Assembly: GCF_036010325.1 (NCBI RefSeq) | Contig: NZ_CP108549.1 | Span: forward strand, 4,464,001 to 4,528,000 | From: Streptomyces sp. NBC_01210 | Lineage (GTDB): Bacteria > Actinomycetota > Actinomycetes > Streptomycetales > Streptomycetaceae | Reading direction: 5' to 3' | Length of the DNA: 64,000 bases | Shown here: in pieces, positions 16,919 to 26,619 of the stretch | How positions within the stretch are numbered: the stretch's first letter is position 1 | How the letters are laid out: every line of letters begins with the position of its first letter | Notes under the pieces: generated by a model | What the model was told of the DNA's origin: nothing | Database searches by the model: none | Seen by the model: the letters and a program-made list of their open reading frames with translations, nothing else | Program-made: the position numbers and the translations under genes

Positions 16919-16935
16919 TGTGTCTTCATGACACA
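16919..16935. promoter_or_regulatory. Perfect palindrome over the XRE regulator start codon
   Basis: TGTGTC-TTCAT-GACACA spans the ATG at 16928. TAATGT at 16916-16921 fits a -10 element only a few bases before the start, and no ribosome site is present, pointing to a leaderless transcript whose promoter and start are covered by the palindrome. Autorepression by the encoded XRE protein is inferred. Confidence 0.6.
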
Positions 16936-17617
16936 ACACGGTTTCGACCATGGAGATGACGAGGACGACCTCCCGGAGTGGGCGGACCAGGTCATGGCCA
17001 CCGTGGCCCACGAAGTACGGAGACGAAGGAAGGAGCTGCGATGGAGCGCCCAGGACCTGGCCGACAAATGCGCCGAGATCGGCCATTCGATCCCGCGCAA
17101 CGTGATCGCCAACATGGAATCCGGCCGACGCTCCAACCTGCCCCTGGTCGACGTCATCGTTCTGGCTCGGGCGCTGCGTACCTATCCGATCTGCCTGCTG
17201 TACCCGCTCGGCTACGTGGACAGAGTCCAGCGGCTCCCCCTGCAGGACTCCGAACCGACGTGGGACGCCATGCACTGGTTCACCGGCGACGTTGTGGGCG
17301 CGCTCGGAGTCGAGGCAGACATGCTGCGCAACTTCCGCGCCCACGCCGGCCACGAGCGCGCGGCCCTCACCGCCATGAGAGGCGAGAAGCACGAACGGTG
17401 GAAGGCCGAAACCGCAAACAACCCGGCCGAACGCGAAGAAGCCCTCAGCGCCCAGGCCGACTACGCCGAGAGGGCCGCACAGGCCAAGTACCGCCTTCGT
17501 AGTGCCCGCGCCTTCATCCGCGAAGACGGCGGCACACCGCCCCACCTGCCCGCCGCACTGGCCGATGTCGACCCACCGGAAACCGACCCCAACACCACCG
17601 AGGAGAATGACATTTGA
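16928..17617 (+). CDS. XRE-family regulator of the mobile element
   Basis: A 229-residue protein with an acidic N-terminus, then a helix-turn-helix at about 25-85 (VAHEVRRRRKELRWSAQDLA, NVIANMESGRRSN, VDVIVLARAL). The C-terminal half is charged, alanine-rich and probably helical. Regulators of this layout sit immediately upstream of the integrase in many Streptomyces integrative elements. It overlaps the integrase start by four bases. It probably controls int/xis balance. Confidence 0.82.
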   Translation: MTQHGFDHGDDEDDLPEWADQVMATVAHEVRRRRKELRWSAQDLADKCAEIGHSIPRNVIANMESGRRSNLPLVDVIVLARALRTYPICLLYPLGYVDRVQRLPLQDSEPTWDAMHWFTGDVVGALGVEADMLRNFRAHAGHERAALTAMRGEKHERWKAETANNPAEREEALSAQADYAERAAQAKYRLRSARAFIREDGGTPPHLPAALADVDPPETDPNTTEENDI

Positions 17618-19228
17618 AGGGCTCCACCCACCGCCGCTGCTACTGCCGCGACCCCCACACCGGCAAACCGCTCGGCAAGTCCTGCCCCAAGCTCACCAGC
17701 CGCAAGCACGGCTCCTACTCCATACGGCAGGAACTCCCACCCCGCGAGGACGGCACCCGCCGCTCCTTCAACCGGGCGGGCTACGAGAGCCTCAAGGCGG
17801 CTCAGGCCGACCTCGACCACGCCCGCGCCCTCCTCGGGCTGCCCGACGCTGACGACCCGGAGGACATAGGCCGTCTCGTCGCCCTTCTCGAACAGGTCGC
17901 CGATGAGAGGGCTCCCCTTCCCGACATCGAGGAGACCCGCCGACGTCTCAAGGCGGGCTTGAACCTCACGGGCCGCCGTACAGTGGGAGATTGGCTGGAC
18001 CAGTGGCTCGCGTCCAAGAAGACGCGGAAGACGACGACCAATGGCTACGCCTCCCATATCCGTGTCCATCTCAAGCCGCGCATCGGGCACATACGCCTCG
18101 ACCGCCTCAACGTCAGTCACCTGGTGGAGATGTTCGACGCCATCGCCGACGCCAACGAGGTGATCGAGGCAGAGAACCGAGCCCGTCGCGACCAAATCGC
18201 TCGGTGCAAGCCGAGCAAGCCGGGCCGTCCCGTTACAGCCGAGCGGGCGCGGCTGGCCATCGAGCGGGCGAAGCTCGCCGAGATGAAGCCGTTCCGGAAG
18301 CCGACTGGACCCGCGACCCGGCAGGGCATTCGGCGAACGCTCCGTGCAGCGCTGAACGCGGCGATCAGCCAGCAGCTCATCACGTTCAACCCGGCAGCCC
18401 ACGTCGAGTTGGAGTCCGGCAAGCGGCCGAAGCCGTTGCTGTGGACCGAGCAGCGGGTGGTGCGCTGGCGTGTCACCGGTGAGGAGCCCTCCGCCGTCAT
18501 GGTGTGGACCCCAGAGCAGTTCGGCGCCTTCCTTGACGCAGCCGAGGGTGAGCGGCTGTACGCGTTCTTTCACCTTTCCGGCACGCGCGGCCTGCGGCGG
18601 GGCGAGGGGGTCGGCCAGGACTGGGCCGATGTGGATCTGGACGCCGGGCTGATCACGCCGGCCAAGGAGATCGTGGTCGACGGCTGGGATCCGTACGAGT
18701 CCGCACCCAAGACCGACGGCAGTGCCAGCACCATCGCCCTCGACAGCCTGAACGTGGCCGTGCTTCGCGAGCACCGCAAGCGTCAGCTCAAGGAGAAGGA
18801 ACAGTGGGGTGCGGCCTGGCGGGACACCGGCAAGGTTGTTCACGCAGGAGAACGGTTCGTGGCTCCATCCGGAGACGGTCTCGGAGACCTTCCGCCGCAT
18901 CCTCGCGAGCACCGACCTGCCGCCCATAACCCTTCGGGATCTGCGGCACGTCTCCGCGACCCTCACCCACGGCGGCGGTGGTGACCTGCACACGATCAAG
19001 GAGACGCTGCGGCACTCCACGATCACGCTGACCTCGGACACGTACACGAGCCTGCTGCCCGAGGTCGACAAGGCCGTAGCAGAAGCCGCCGCCCGGCTGG
19101 TACCTCGTGCCCGTAAGGCCGCCTCCGTAGCGGCTGCTGCCGGGCCGTCCGCTCACGCATCGCTCACGCATGAGGCCGGAAACGACGAAGCGCCCCGACC
19201 GGCCGAAGCCAGTCGAGGCGCTAAGTAG
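17614..19228 (+). pseudogene. Tyrosine site-specific integrase, disrupted by a +1 frameshift
   Basis: The TTG/ATG-region start at 17614 overlaps the regulator stop. The first frame encodes an N-terminal SAM-like DNA-binding domain (TVGDWLDQWLASKKTRKTTT, YASHIRVHLKPRIGHIRLD) and the first catalytic Arg in GTRGLRRGEGV. At about 18836 (AAGGTTGTTCACG) the frame breaks; dropping one T restores KVFTQENGSWLHP and the rest: DLRHVSATL (second Arg), LRHSTI (His) and SDTYTSLL (nucleophilic Tyr), ending at 19228. Unrepaired, the first frame ends at 18984 without Arg-II, His or Tyr. The intact enzyme would be about 537 residues. Sequencing error cannot be excluded. Confidence 0.85.
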
Positions 19229-19262
19229 CAGGTCAGAGGGGTTAACCCCTCCCTGCCGCAGG

Positions 19263-19335
19263 TAGGCCGTGTGGGACTCGAACCCACAACCAACGGATTA
19301 AAAGTCCGCTGCTCTGCCAATTGAGCTAACGGCCC
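19263..19335 (-). tRNA. tRNA-Lys (anticodon TTT), attachment site of the element
   Basis: Acceptor strands GGGCCGT and ACGGCCT pair, the T-loop reads GGTTCGAGTCC, and the anticodon loop CTTTTAA gives TTT. CCA is not encoded. Its 3' end faces the integrase gene 34 bases away, the standard geometry for a tRNA-borne attB occupied by an element. The matching copy of the tRNA 3' part was not found to the left within the window. Confidence 0.93.
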
Positions 19336-19423
19336 TCGGCATTGCATCCCCGAGCATAGCCGGACAGGACCGGTGAGCCGATCGGGTATCGGATCACCGG
19401 CCCCGTCGAGACCCCGCCGCAGG

Positions 19424-21031
19424 TCACCGACGTGACGTCTCGCGGGCGATCGTCCGGGGGTGGTTGCGGTTCAGGAACCAGTGGCGGGCCGAGGCCAGCC
19501 ACCATGCCGCGGCGAAGCCCAGGACGACCAGGACCGCCACCGGGGCGTAGTTGAACGTCTCCGAGGTGACCGGGGAGACCTGCGGAAGCATGAAGAGCAC
19601 GGTGATCACCGCGACCCAGGTCACCGCCACGATGCCGATCGGGCGGGACCAGCGGCCCAGGTGCCAGGGGCCGCGTTCGAAGCTGTCGCCGCGGAACAGC
19701 CGCAGCAGGGTCGGGATGACGTACGCGATGTAGAGCCCGATGACTGCGATCGACGTCACAGCCGCGTACGCGGTGACATTGATCAGATACGGCAGACCGA
19801 GGACCAACGCGCCGACGGTCGCGAGCCAGACCGCGGCGACGGGCGTACGGGTCCGGGGGCTGACCGTGTGCCAGACGTTCGAGAACGGCAGGGCGCCGTC
19901 CCTGGAGAAGGCGTAGATCATGCGGCTGTTCGCAGTGACCGACGCCATACCGCAGAAGAGCTGGGCGCCGATGACGACCAGGAGCAGCAGCTTTCCGCCG
20001 GTCGCACCGAGAGCGTCCAGCAGGATCTGGGCCGGCGGCGCTCCCGTCGGAGAGGTCAGGGCTCCTTCGTACGACTGGATGGCGAAGGTGAAGCCGAGCA
20101 GCAGGACGAAGCCCGCGATCCACGATGTCCAGATGGACTGGACGATGCCGCGGGGGCCGGCGGTCGCGGCGTCGTGGGTCTCCTCGGTCATATGGGCCGA
20201 GGCGTCGTAACCGGTGAAGGTGTACTGGGCCATCAGCAGTCCGATGAGGACGACATACAGACTGCTGCTCCAGCCGGTGTTGTTCACGAACTTCGTGAAC
20301 ACGAACGACGCCGACTGGTGGGAGTCGGGGGCGAGGGTGAGCGCGCCGACGATCAGTGCGACGCCCAGCACATGCCACCAGACGCTGACGTTGTTGAGGA
20401 TCGCGACTATGCGTACGCCGAAGGTGTTGAGGAGGCCGTGCAGCGCCAGGATCGCGGCGAACAGCAGGATTGTGCGGCCCGGTGTGACCTCGAAGCCGAA
20501 CTGGAGATTGAGATACGCGCCCAGGAAGGACGCGGCGCCGAAGTCGATACCCGCCGTGACGGCGACCTGGCCGAGGACGTTGAACCAGCCCGTGAACCAG
20601 GCCCAGGCGGCCGCGGTGCGCGGCGGTGCCAGCCGGTGGGCCCAGAAGTACAGGCCCGCGGAGGTCGGGTACGCCGAGCAGATCTCGGCCATCGCCAGGC
20701 CGACGAACAGGGTCATCAGGCCAACGGCGACCCAGCCCCAGGTGATCACGGCCGGGCCGCCGGTGTTCATGCCGAAGAGGTAGAGAGTGAGACAGCCGGA
20801 GAGGACCGAGATGATGGTGAAGGAGACGGCGTAGTTGGAGAACGCCGACATCCGGCGGGCGAGAACCTGTGTGTAGCCGAGCTGGGCCAGGCGCTCCTCG
20901 TCGGACCCTGCGGAGGGTGGGGTGGGGGTGGTGGATACGGATTCGGGCGCGGCGACGGATTCGGGCGCGGCGACGGGCGCGGGCGCCGAGCCGACTGGCG
21001 GAGGCTTCCCCGTACTGGCGTTTTCTGTCAT
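19424..21031 (-). CDS. APC-superfamily amino acid permease
   Basis: A 535-residue membrane protein. After an Ala/Pro-rich cytoplasmic tail of 45 residues come about twelve hydrophobic segments. AEICSAYPTSAGLYFWAHRLAPP near 110-130 and TGYDASAHMTEETHDA near 250-265 are typical of the GABA permease/amino acid-choline branch of the APC family. It would import an amino acid or related amine by proton symport. It stands alone, first gene after the element, on the same strand as tRNA-Lys. Confidence 0.88.
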   Translation of the reverse strand: MTENASTGKPPPVGSAPAPVAAPESVAAPESVSTTPTPPSAGSDEERLAQLGYTQVLARRMSAFSNYAVSFTIISVLSGCLTLYLFGMNTGGPAVITWGWVAVGLMTLFVGLAMAEICSAYPTSAGLYFWAHRLAPPRTAAAWAWFTGWFNVLGQVAVTAGIDFGAASFLGAYLNLQFGFEVTPGRTILLFAAILALHGLLNTFGVRIVAILNNVSVWWHVLGVALIVGALTLAPDSHQSASFVFTKFVNNTGWSSSLYVVLIGLLMAQYTFTGYDASAHMTEETHDAATAGPRGIVQSIWTSWIAGFVLLLGFTFAIQSYEGALTSPTGAPPAQILLDALGATGGKLLLLVVIGAQLFCGMASVTANSRMIYAFSRDGALPFSNVWHTVSPRTRTPVAAVWLATVGALVLGLPYLINVTAYAAVTSIAVIGLYIAYVIPTLLRLFRGDSFERGPWHLGRWSRPIGIVAVTWVAVITVLFMLPQVSPVTSETFNYAPVAVLVVLGFAAAWWLASARHWFLNRNHPRTIARETSRR

Positions 21032-21079
21032 GCCCCCAGCAATTCCCTTGCCGGGGGCACCACATGCGCCAGTCGTGGC

Positions 21080-23200
21080 CTAAAACAGCGCCCGGTAGTG
21101 ATGCCAGCCCGTTCCGATCGTCTCCGTCGCCCCGAACGACCCCCTCCCGTCACCCCTGTTGCGCAGCAGCTTGCCGGTCGTGTCGCGGGAGAGGAGATCG
21201 CAGACGCCCTCACCCGTGATGTCACCGACCGCGATGATCTCCGTGCGTCCCGCGCCCCAGTCGCTGAAGACCAGCTTCCGCGGCTTGAACGAGCCCGTCC
21301 CCGTGCCCTCGTAGCGCCACACCTCACCGCCCGGGTCGCGCGCCAGCAGATCGCCGATGCCGTCGCCGGTGAGGTCGGCGGCGCCGATGATCAGGTAGCC
21401 CTTCCAGCCGGAGCCGACCTTCACGGCCGGGTCGAAACCGGCCCGCGCATTGCCCCGGTAGAGGAAGAGGTAGCCGGTGGACGCCTGGCGTACGAGCAGA
21501 TCCGGGCGACCGTCCCCGGTGAGGTCCTCCGAGGCGGCAAAGGCGTCGAACCCGTTCCAGCCCTTGCCCATCAGATGGTGCGGCACCTTCGGGTCGATGG
21601 GGTAGTTGTCACCGCCCGCGCGGTAGAGGTTGCCGTCCGGGGTGCGGATCAGGAGGTTGCTGCGCGGGTCGCCGGTGTTCGCTCCGTACGGGATGAGACG
21701 TGTACGCGGATCCCATCCGGTGGTCGCCCAGGACCGGGCGCCGCCCCGCGGATGGTGTACGGCCGCCTTGCCCGTCGTCGTCATCGAGTAGAACTCGCCG
21801 TAGCCGTCGGTGTTCATGTCACGGAAGGCCGAGGCGCCGTTGACGAGCCGTACGGGGCCGGGCGTCCAGGACTCGCGGCCCGTGCCGTCGGCCGGCTGCG
21901 CCACCACCTCCCACTGGTACGCGCCACTGACCCTGTCCTTCGGATCCCAGTCCCGGGCATCCCACGCGACACGTACCAGCGCACCCGTCCGTTCCGTACT
22001 GGTCTCGTCCACCAGGACCCGCCTGCGCCAGTCCTTGACCGTGAAGGTCCGGTTGGCGGACGGGCGGTTCAGCAGCAGCTTCGCCTCCCAGGGCCAGTGC
22101 CGGTCGTCGACGGTGGCCGGGGCGGACACGTCGAGCACGGAGAACTCGCCCCGCGGCACCGTCACCGGCTTGATGTGGATACGCCCCTCGGTGTCCGCAT
22201 ACGCGACGTGTCCGCCGTACTTGTCGACGCTCCACATGCCCGTGCCGGGCGCCACATGCTCGGCGAACGGGGTGGTCACCGCAGGCGTGGCGACGCCGCT
22301 GTGGAAGTCGGTCATCGTCAGCGTCCCGGCCGTGTCGTCCTGCTGGACCACGAAGCCGTCGCCGAGCTTCGCGGACTTCGAGTACGGCACGGTGGTGAAC
22401 CGGGGGAAGGTGGCGTCGGAGTCCCAGACCCAGGACTTCCTGGCGTCGTCGCAGCGCCAGTAGACCCACCGTCCGACCTTCTGCAGCTCGTCCGGCGAGC
22501 AGCTCAGACCGGTGTCCGAGTCGTACGGAGCGTCGGTCCTCGTCGCCAGGTCGTACCACCTGATGCTGCCCAGCCTGCTGCCGGGCGTCCACATCGTCGA
22601 GCCCCAGATCGCGACCGCGCTGATCGAGCGGGTCGTGAGAACCCTCGGCCCCTCGTCGTCGAAGGTGGCGATGTACTGCTTGCCCGTACTCGGCTCGTCG
22701 ACCGCGAAGAACCGCCCCTCGGCGGCCACCATCCGCTGGTCCGCGCCGAGCTGCCCGAGGGTGATGACGGTGGTCGGCGTTCCCTCGCCGGTGACGGTGT
22801 GACCTGCCGAGGTCGGATTGGTGTACGCGAACCGGCCGTCCCCCACCGCCGAGAGCAGGGGGCTGAACTCCGGGTAGCTGTCCCACACATCGGGGTTCAC
22901 CGTCCGCCGCGGCCCGGCCTTCGGTGTGCCGGTCACGGCGAGGTCGTACGCGTACAGCCCCCGCCTGACCTGCGGATCGATACGGGCCACCACCCCGAGC
23001 TGCCCACCGCCGAGCGCGATGCGCTCGGGCACGGCGGGCTTGCCCTGGTAGGTGCCGAGGTCGATGACGATCTCTTCCGGCTCGGCCTGCCCGGCCGCGA
23101 CGGCGACACCACCGGGCGCGAGCCCGAGACCGCCGGCCGCGAGAGCGACGGCGGCCCCGAGAACGAGGATGCGTTTGGTACGTCCGGTGGTGCGGGTCAT
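21080..23200 (-). CDS. Secreted FG-GAP/VCBS-repeat protein, paralogue 1
   Basis: A 706-residue protein with a signal peptide (RTKRILVLGAAVALAAGG... to about residue 36). Residues 40-460 look like beta-propeller/Ig-like strands. The C-terminal 230 residues hold at least four FG-GAP calcium-binding repeats, e.g. DLTGDGRPDLLVRQ and DITGEGVCDLLSRD. Such proteins are exported and bind calcium, sugars or surfaces; no catalytic domain is seen. It is the shorter paralogue of the following upstream gene, and both end in similar tails (YRALF, YKGLF). Confidence 0.85.
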   Translation of the reverse strand: MTRTTGRTKRILVLGAAVALAAGGLGLAPGGVAVAAGQAEPEEIVIDLGTYQGKPAVPERIALGGGQLGVVARIDPQVRRGLYAYDLAVTGTPKAGPRRTVNPDVWDSYPEFSPLLSAVGDGRFAYTNPTSAGHTVTGEGTPTTVITLGQLGADQRMVAAEGRFFAVDEPSTGKQYIATFDDEGPRVLTTRSISAVAIWGSTMWTPGSRLGSIRWYDLATRTDAPYDSDTGLSCSPDELQKVGRWVYWRCDDARKSWVWDSDATFPRFTTVPYSKSAKLGDGFVVQQDDTAGTLTMTDFHSGVATPAVTTPFAEHVAPGTGMWSVDKYGGHVAYADTEGRIHIKPVTVPRGEFSVLDVSAPATVDDRHWPWEAKLLLNRPSANRTFTVKDWRRRVLVDETSTERTGALVRVAWDARDWDPKDRVSGAYQWEVVAQPADGTGRESWTPGPVRLVNGASAFRDMNTDGYGEFYSMTTTGKAAVHHPRGGARSWATTGWDPRTRLIPYGANTGDPRSNLLIRTPDGNLYRAGGDNYPIDPKVPHHLMGKGWNGFDAFAASEDLTGDGRPDLLVRQASTGYLFLYRGNARAGFDPAVKVGSGWKGYLIIGAADLTGDGIGDLLARDPGGEVWRYEGTGTGSFKPRKLVFSDWGAGRTEIIAVGDITGEGVCDLLSRDTTGKLLRNRGDGRGSFGATETIGTGWHHYRALF

Positions 23201-23307
23201 GCGTACCCCCTGGTGAGAGCCTCAGCTACAGCGCCTCATCGACTCGGAAGGTACGACAGCCCGGACCATCGCTTGGTTGTACACGGTTGACCGTGTCAGC
23301 TCGGCTC

Positions 23308-26300
23308 TCAGAAGAGGCCCTTGTAGCCCTGCCACCCCGTCCCGATCTTCACTGTCGATCCGAACGAACCCTTGCCGTTTCCGTTGTTGCGCAGCAGGTG
23401 GCCGGCCGCGTTGCGGGAGATGAGATCCGGCTTCCCGTCCTTGGTGATGTCACCGACGCCGACGAACGCATTCTGGCCGAGGCCCCAGTTGTTGCCGAAC
23501 ACCAGCACCCGCGGCTTCAGCGCACCCGTCGCCGTACCGTCGTACCGCCACAGCGAGTTCGCCTTGTCGACCGCCAGCAGGTCGCCGATCCCGTCGCCGT
23601 TCAGATCCCCGGCACCGAACACCGCCCGGTACGCCGTCCACTTGGCGCCGATCCTGCCACGGGCCTTCAGACCGCCCGAGCCGTTGTCCGCGTACAGATA
23701 CAGATCGCCGGTGGATGCCTGACGCGCCACCAGGTCCGGGCGTCCGTCGCCCGTCAGATCACCTGGTGAGGTCAGCACATTGAACTGGTTCCAGCCGCCG
23801 CCCAGTCCCTGCGCGGAGTCGTCGAGCGGGCCACCCGATGAGGTGCAGCGCCCATTGATGCGCGAGAGATGGCCGTCGGTCTCCCGCACGATCAGATCGT
23901 TGCAGCGGTCACCGTTCATGTCACCGAGGGGGACCGCCTGTGTGACGTTGTACCAATACATGAAGCCACCGCTCCGGAAGCCTCCGGCACCGTTGCCGAA
24001 GTGGAAGCGCATGGCGTCGTCGCGGTCGAGAGCGACCAGGTCACCGACGCCGTCCCGGGGGTGCGAGAAGTCCCGCCGGGCCGGCGCACCATGGGTCTGC
24101 GTGAACAGCCCGGTCAAGGTCAGCGGGGCACCGTGCCCGTCGGCGGGCTGCGCGGTCAGCGTCCAGGTGTATGCGCCGTCCGGCATCAGACTTCCGCTGT
24201 CCGACCGGCCGTCCCAGGAACGCTCGAGGTGTCCGCGGACCTCCTCGTTGCCGTGCATGGTGCGGATCACGGCACCGGTGGTCTTGTCCTTGACCACCAG
24301 TGTCACGGAGTTGGCCGGCTTGGACAGAACACCCGAGAACTGCCACTCGCCTCCGTTGCTGCCGTCCCCAGTGACGGTCTTCGACACCTCCGAGACGGAG
24401 AGCGGCTGAGTCGCCACCCCCGTGGGCACGACATGCATCCGCTCCGCCGCGTCCGCATAGGCGATGTGCCCGCCGAACTTGTCCACCGTCCAGCGGATCC
24501 CGCGCTGCGAGGCTGCGGTCGCAGGGAGGTCGGCGACCTCGCGGTCCACGGCCGTACCGCCCGAGAAGTCGGTCAGTTCCAGCTTGCCTGCGGTCTTGTC
24601 GTGGCGGACCAGGTAACCGTCGCCCAGCAGCGCCTCGTCGGCTGCAACGGCGATGCTCTTCTTGGCCGTACGGTCGTAGATCCCAGCACCGCCGCTCGCC
24701 CCGCAGGACCAGTAGAGCCAGCGTCCGAGCGTCTGCAGCTCCTCGGGAACGCAGCCCGCACCCGTGTCGACCGTCTCCGTGGTCCTCTTGGCCGCCAGGT
24801 CGTACGCGGTCACCGTCCCGGCCGTGGTCCCCGGGCTCCACAGCTGCCCCGCCCACACGGCGGCAGCCGAGGCGGTCCGCGTCAGCACCGGCTGCTGCCC
24901 TGTGACGTCGATGACCAACTGCTGGTGGACAGCCGGGTTGGTGTAGATCACATACCGGCCGGCGGCGTCGGTGACGCTGCCGCCGTGGGTCCCGGTGCGG
25001 TGGAGCGAGGTCGTGTAGCTGGAGTCGATCAGCTGGATCTCGTCACCGCCGGCCGACCCCGGGTAACGCACTACGTACGCGAAGCGCCCGGCGCCCAGGG
25101 TCTTCAGGGCCGCACACCCCGGATCGTCTCCTGCGCAGCTCGCGAACGTACCGTTCAGAGTCCGCCGGATCACCTGCGTGGGCGTTCCGTGTACCTCCAG
25201 CATCCGGAACTGTGCACGGAAAAGTCCGGTGCTCGCGTCGGTGGAGAGCAGATATCCGTCACCGGCGGCGATTCCACGCACCGGCGCGGGCACGGGCGGC
25301 AGGTCCAGCACCGTGGTCACAACCGGCACGCCGTCAGGGCCCACGCCGATCCGACGCAACGCCCAGTCGTCGGCGTCCTCGCCGCCGACCACGAGCACAG
25401 TGCCGTCAGGAGCCTGCGAGAGCCGGAAGGTGTTCTTGCCGAGCAGCGTCCGTGGCGTACCCCCTGCGATGGGGGTCGCGATGATCCGCCCCGTACTCGA
25501 GTTGATGTGGACGACCCAGTCCCCGACCAGTCCGATCTCATAGCCGGAGCGATCCTGCGGCGCCGGGGCGGTGAGTTCGACCGGGGTCGCCGTGATGTCG
25601 GACCTCGGTACGACCTTGATCGTGCCACTCAGGCTGTACCAGCCCAGATACTTCGGTGACAGCAGCACGCCGTTGATATCGGCCGATGCCGTGTAGGCGG
25701 TCACCCGTGCGGTGGCGGCGTCGACCGTCGCCAGGCGAAGAGTGTCACCAACCTTGACCCGCAGCACGACGGTCGTCGCGTCACCGCCGACGGCCCCGCC
25801 GTAGAGACCCCCGTCGGGCAGCCCGGTGACGAGCCGGTCCCGGGTGCGGCCGTCCTCGGCGGAATCCAGGAGGTGCGCCTCGGTGATCCGTGAGGTGGAG
25901 GTGCCGTCGACCACGACGGTCTCGCGCTTCACCGCGACCACCGTGTTGCCGTACACGCCGCTGTACGACAGTCCCTCCGGCACCGTCACGAACTGTGAGG
26001 TCCCGGCGGCCGGATCGCGCAGTTCGACATCGCTGTCGCTGATGTAGGCGAGGGTGTCCGCTCCGGTGCCGACCGTCCGGCCGAGGGCGCCGGTCCCCGT
26101 CCGCTGTGCGGAGAACGTACGACCGTCCGAATAGCGGGTCCACAGATTGCCGGCCACACCTTCCTGCGTGTGGAAAACACCCTGCGCGCCTGCCGCGTCG
26201 GCCTGCTGGTACGTCCCGGTGCCCAGGAGCCCGAGTGCCCGGGGAGTTGTACGGAACGTGGTCGGGATCTCCACGGCGGCAGCGGGCTCGCCCGGGTCCG

Positions 26301-26394
26301 CTTGAGCCTCGACGGGTCCGAGACCGATACCCAGCGCAAGTGATACGGCAGCGGCGGCTGCTGTGGTGGCGCGGACGACGGCACGACTGGCCAC
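23308..26394 (-). CDS. Secreted FG-GAP/VCBS-repeat protein, paralogue 2
   Basis: A 1028-residue protein starting with GTG 26394. A signal peptide spans about residues 1-32. Long beta-rich regions (two propeller-like halves) precede an Ig-like segment with AYTWTLTAQPADG. FG-GAP repeats DMNGDRCNDLIVRE, DLTGDGRPDLVARQ, DLNGDGIGDLLAVD and DITKDGKPDLISRN fill the last 240 residues. The N-terminal half appears duplicated relative to paralogue 1, which explains the extra 320 residues. Extracellular, function unknown. Confidence 0.85.
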   Translation of the reverse strand: MASRAVVRATTAAAAAVSLALGIGLGPVEAQADPGEPAAAVEIPTTFRTTPRALGLLGTGTYQQADAAGAQGVFHTQEGVAGNLWTRYSDGRTFSAQRTGTGALGRTVGTGADTLAYISDSDVELRDPAAGTSQFVTVPEGLSYSGVYGNTVVAVKRETVVVDGTSTSRITEAHLLDSAEDGRTRDRLVTGLPDGGLYGGAVGGDATTVVLRVKVGDTLRLATVDAATARVTAYTASADINGVLLSPKYLGWYSLSGTIKVVPRSDITATPVELTAPAPQDRSGYEIGLVGDWVVHINSSTGRIIATPIAGGTPRTLLGKNTFRLSQAPDGTVLVVGGEDADDWALRRIGVGPDGVPVVTTVLDLPPVPAPVRGIAAGDGYLLSTDASTGLFRAQFRMLEVHGTPTQVIRRTLNGTFASCAGDDPGCAALKTLGAGRFAYVVRYPGSAGGDEIQLIDSSYTTSLHRTGTHGGSVTDAAGRYVIYTNPAVHQQLVIDVTGQQPVLTRTASAAAVWAGQLWSPGTTAGTVTAYDLAAKRTTETVDTGAGCVPEELQTLGRWLYWSCGASGGAGIYDRTAKKSIAVAADEALLGDGYLVRHDKTAGKLELTDFSGGTAVDREVADLPATAASQRGIRWTVDKFGGHIAYADAAERMHVVPTGVATQPLSVSEVSKTVTGDGSNGGEWQFSGVLSKPANSVTLVVKDKTTGAVIRTMHGNEEVRGHLERSWDGRSDSGSLMPDGAYTWTLTAQPADGHGAPLTLTGLFTQTHGAPARRDFSHPRDGVGDLVALDRDDAMRFHFGNGAGGFRSGGFMYWYNVTQAVPLGDMNGDRCNDLIVRETDGHLSRINGRCTSSGGPLDDSAQGLGGGWNQFNVLTSPGDLTGDGRPDLVARQASTGDLYLYADNGSGGLKARGRIGAKWTAYRAVFGAGDLNGDGIGDLLAVDKANSLWRYDGTATGALKPRVLVFGNNWGLGQNAFVGVGDITKDGKPDLISRNAAGHLLRNNGNGKGSFGSTVKIGTGWQGYKGLF

Positions 26395-26619
26395 TCAGGC
26401 CCTCCCCATGGAAGCAGAAACAGGGCATGGGGCATCAATGTGGCCTGGTGCGAACGAAAAGTTGGTGACTGGCCCCCCAGTCAGGCCCCCATGCAAGCGG
26501 ACGGATCGTAACAGCCGCCTCACAGGCAACGGAAGCATCTTTCGAACCCGTTCAAAGAGTGAGGACTCGCCCGGTGCCACAAACGCACCGGGCGAGTCCC
26601 TCTCAAGCGAATTGGGCTA
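26395..26619. other. Intergenic region with terminator
   Basis: It separates the FG-GAP gene start from the tail of the decayed third copy, and contains the strong hairpin listed below. The remainder should hold the paralogue 2 promoter; none was clear. Confidence 0.4.
26563..26599 (-). terminator. Hairpin terminator after the FG-GAP remnant
   Basis: A 15-base perfect stem, GGACTCGCCCGGTGC pairing with GCACCGGGCGAGTCC, and a seven-base loop, lies 20 bases after the stop of the remnant on the minus strand. Confidence 0.75.

Noticed and set aside
19460..23290. Very long plus-strand open frame opposite the permease and FG-GAP genes (1276 codons)
   Set aside because: It is the antisense shadow of GC-rich genes. 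It is full of Arg/Gly/Asp runs with no motif, while the minus strand gives recognisable proteins with signal peptides.
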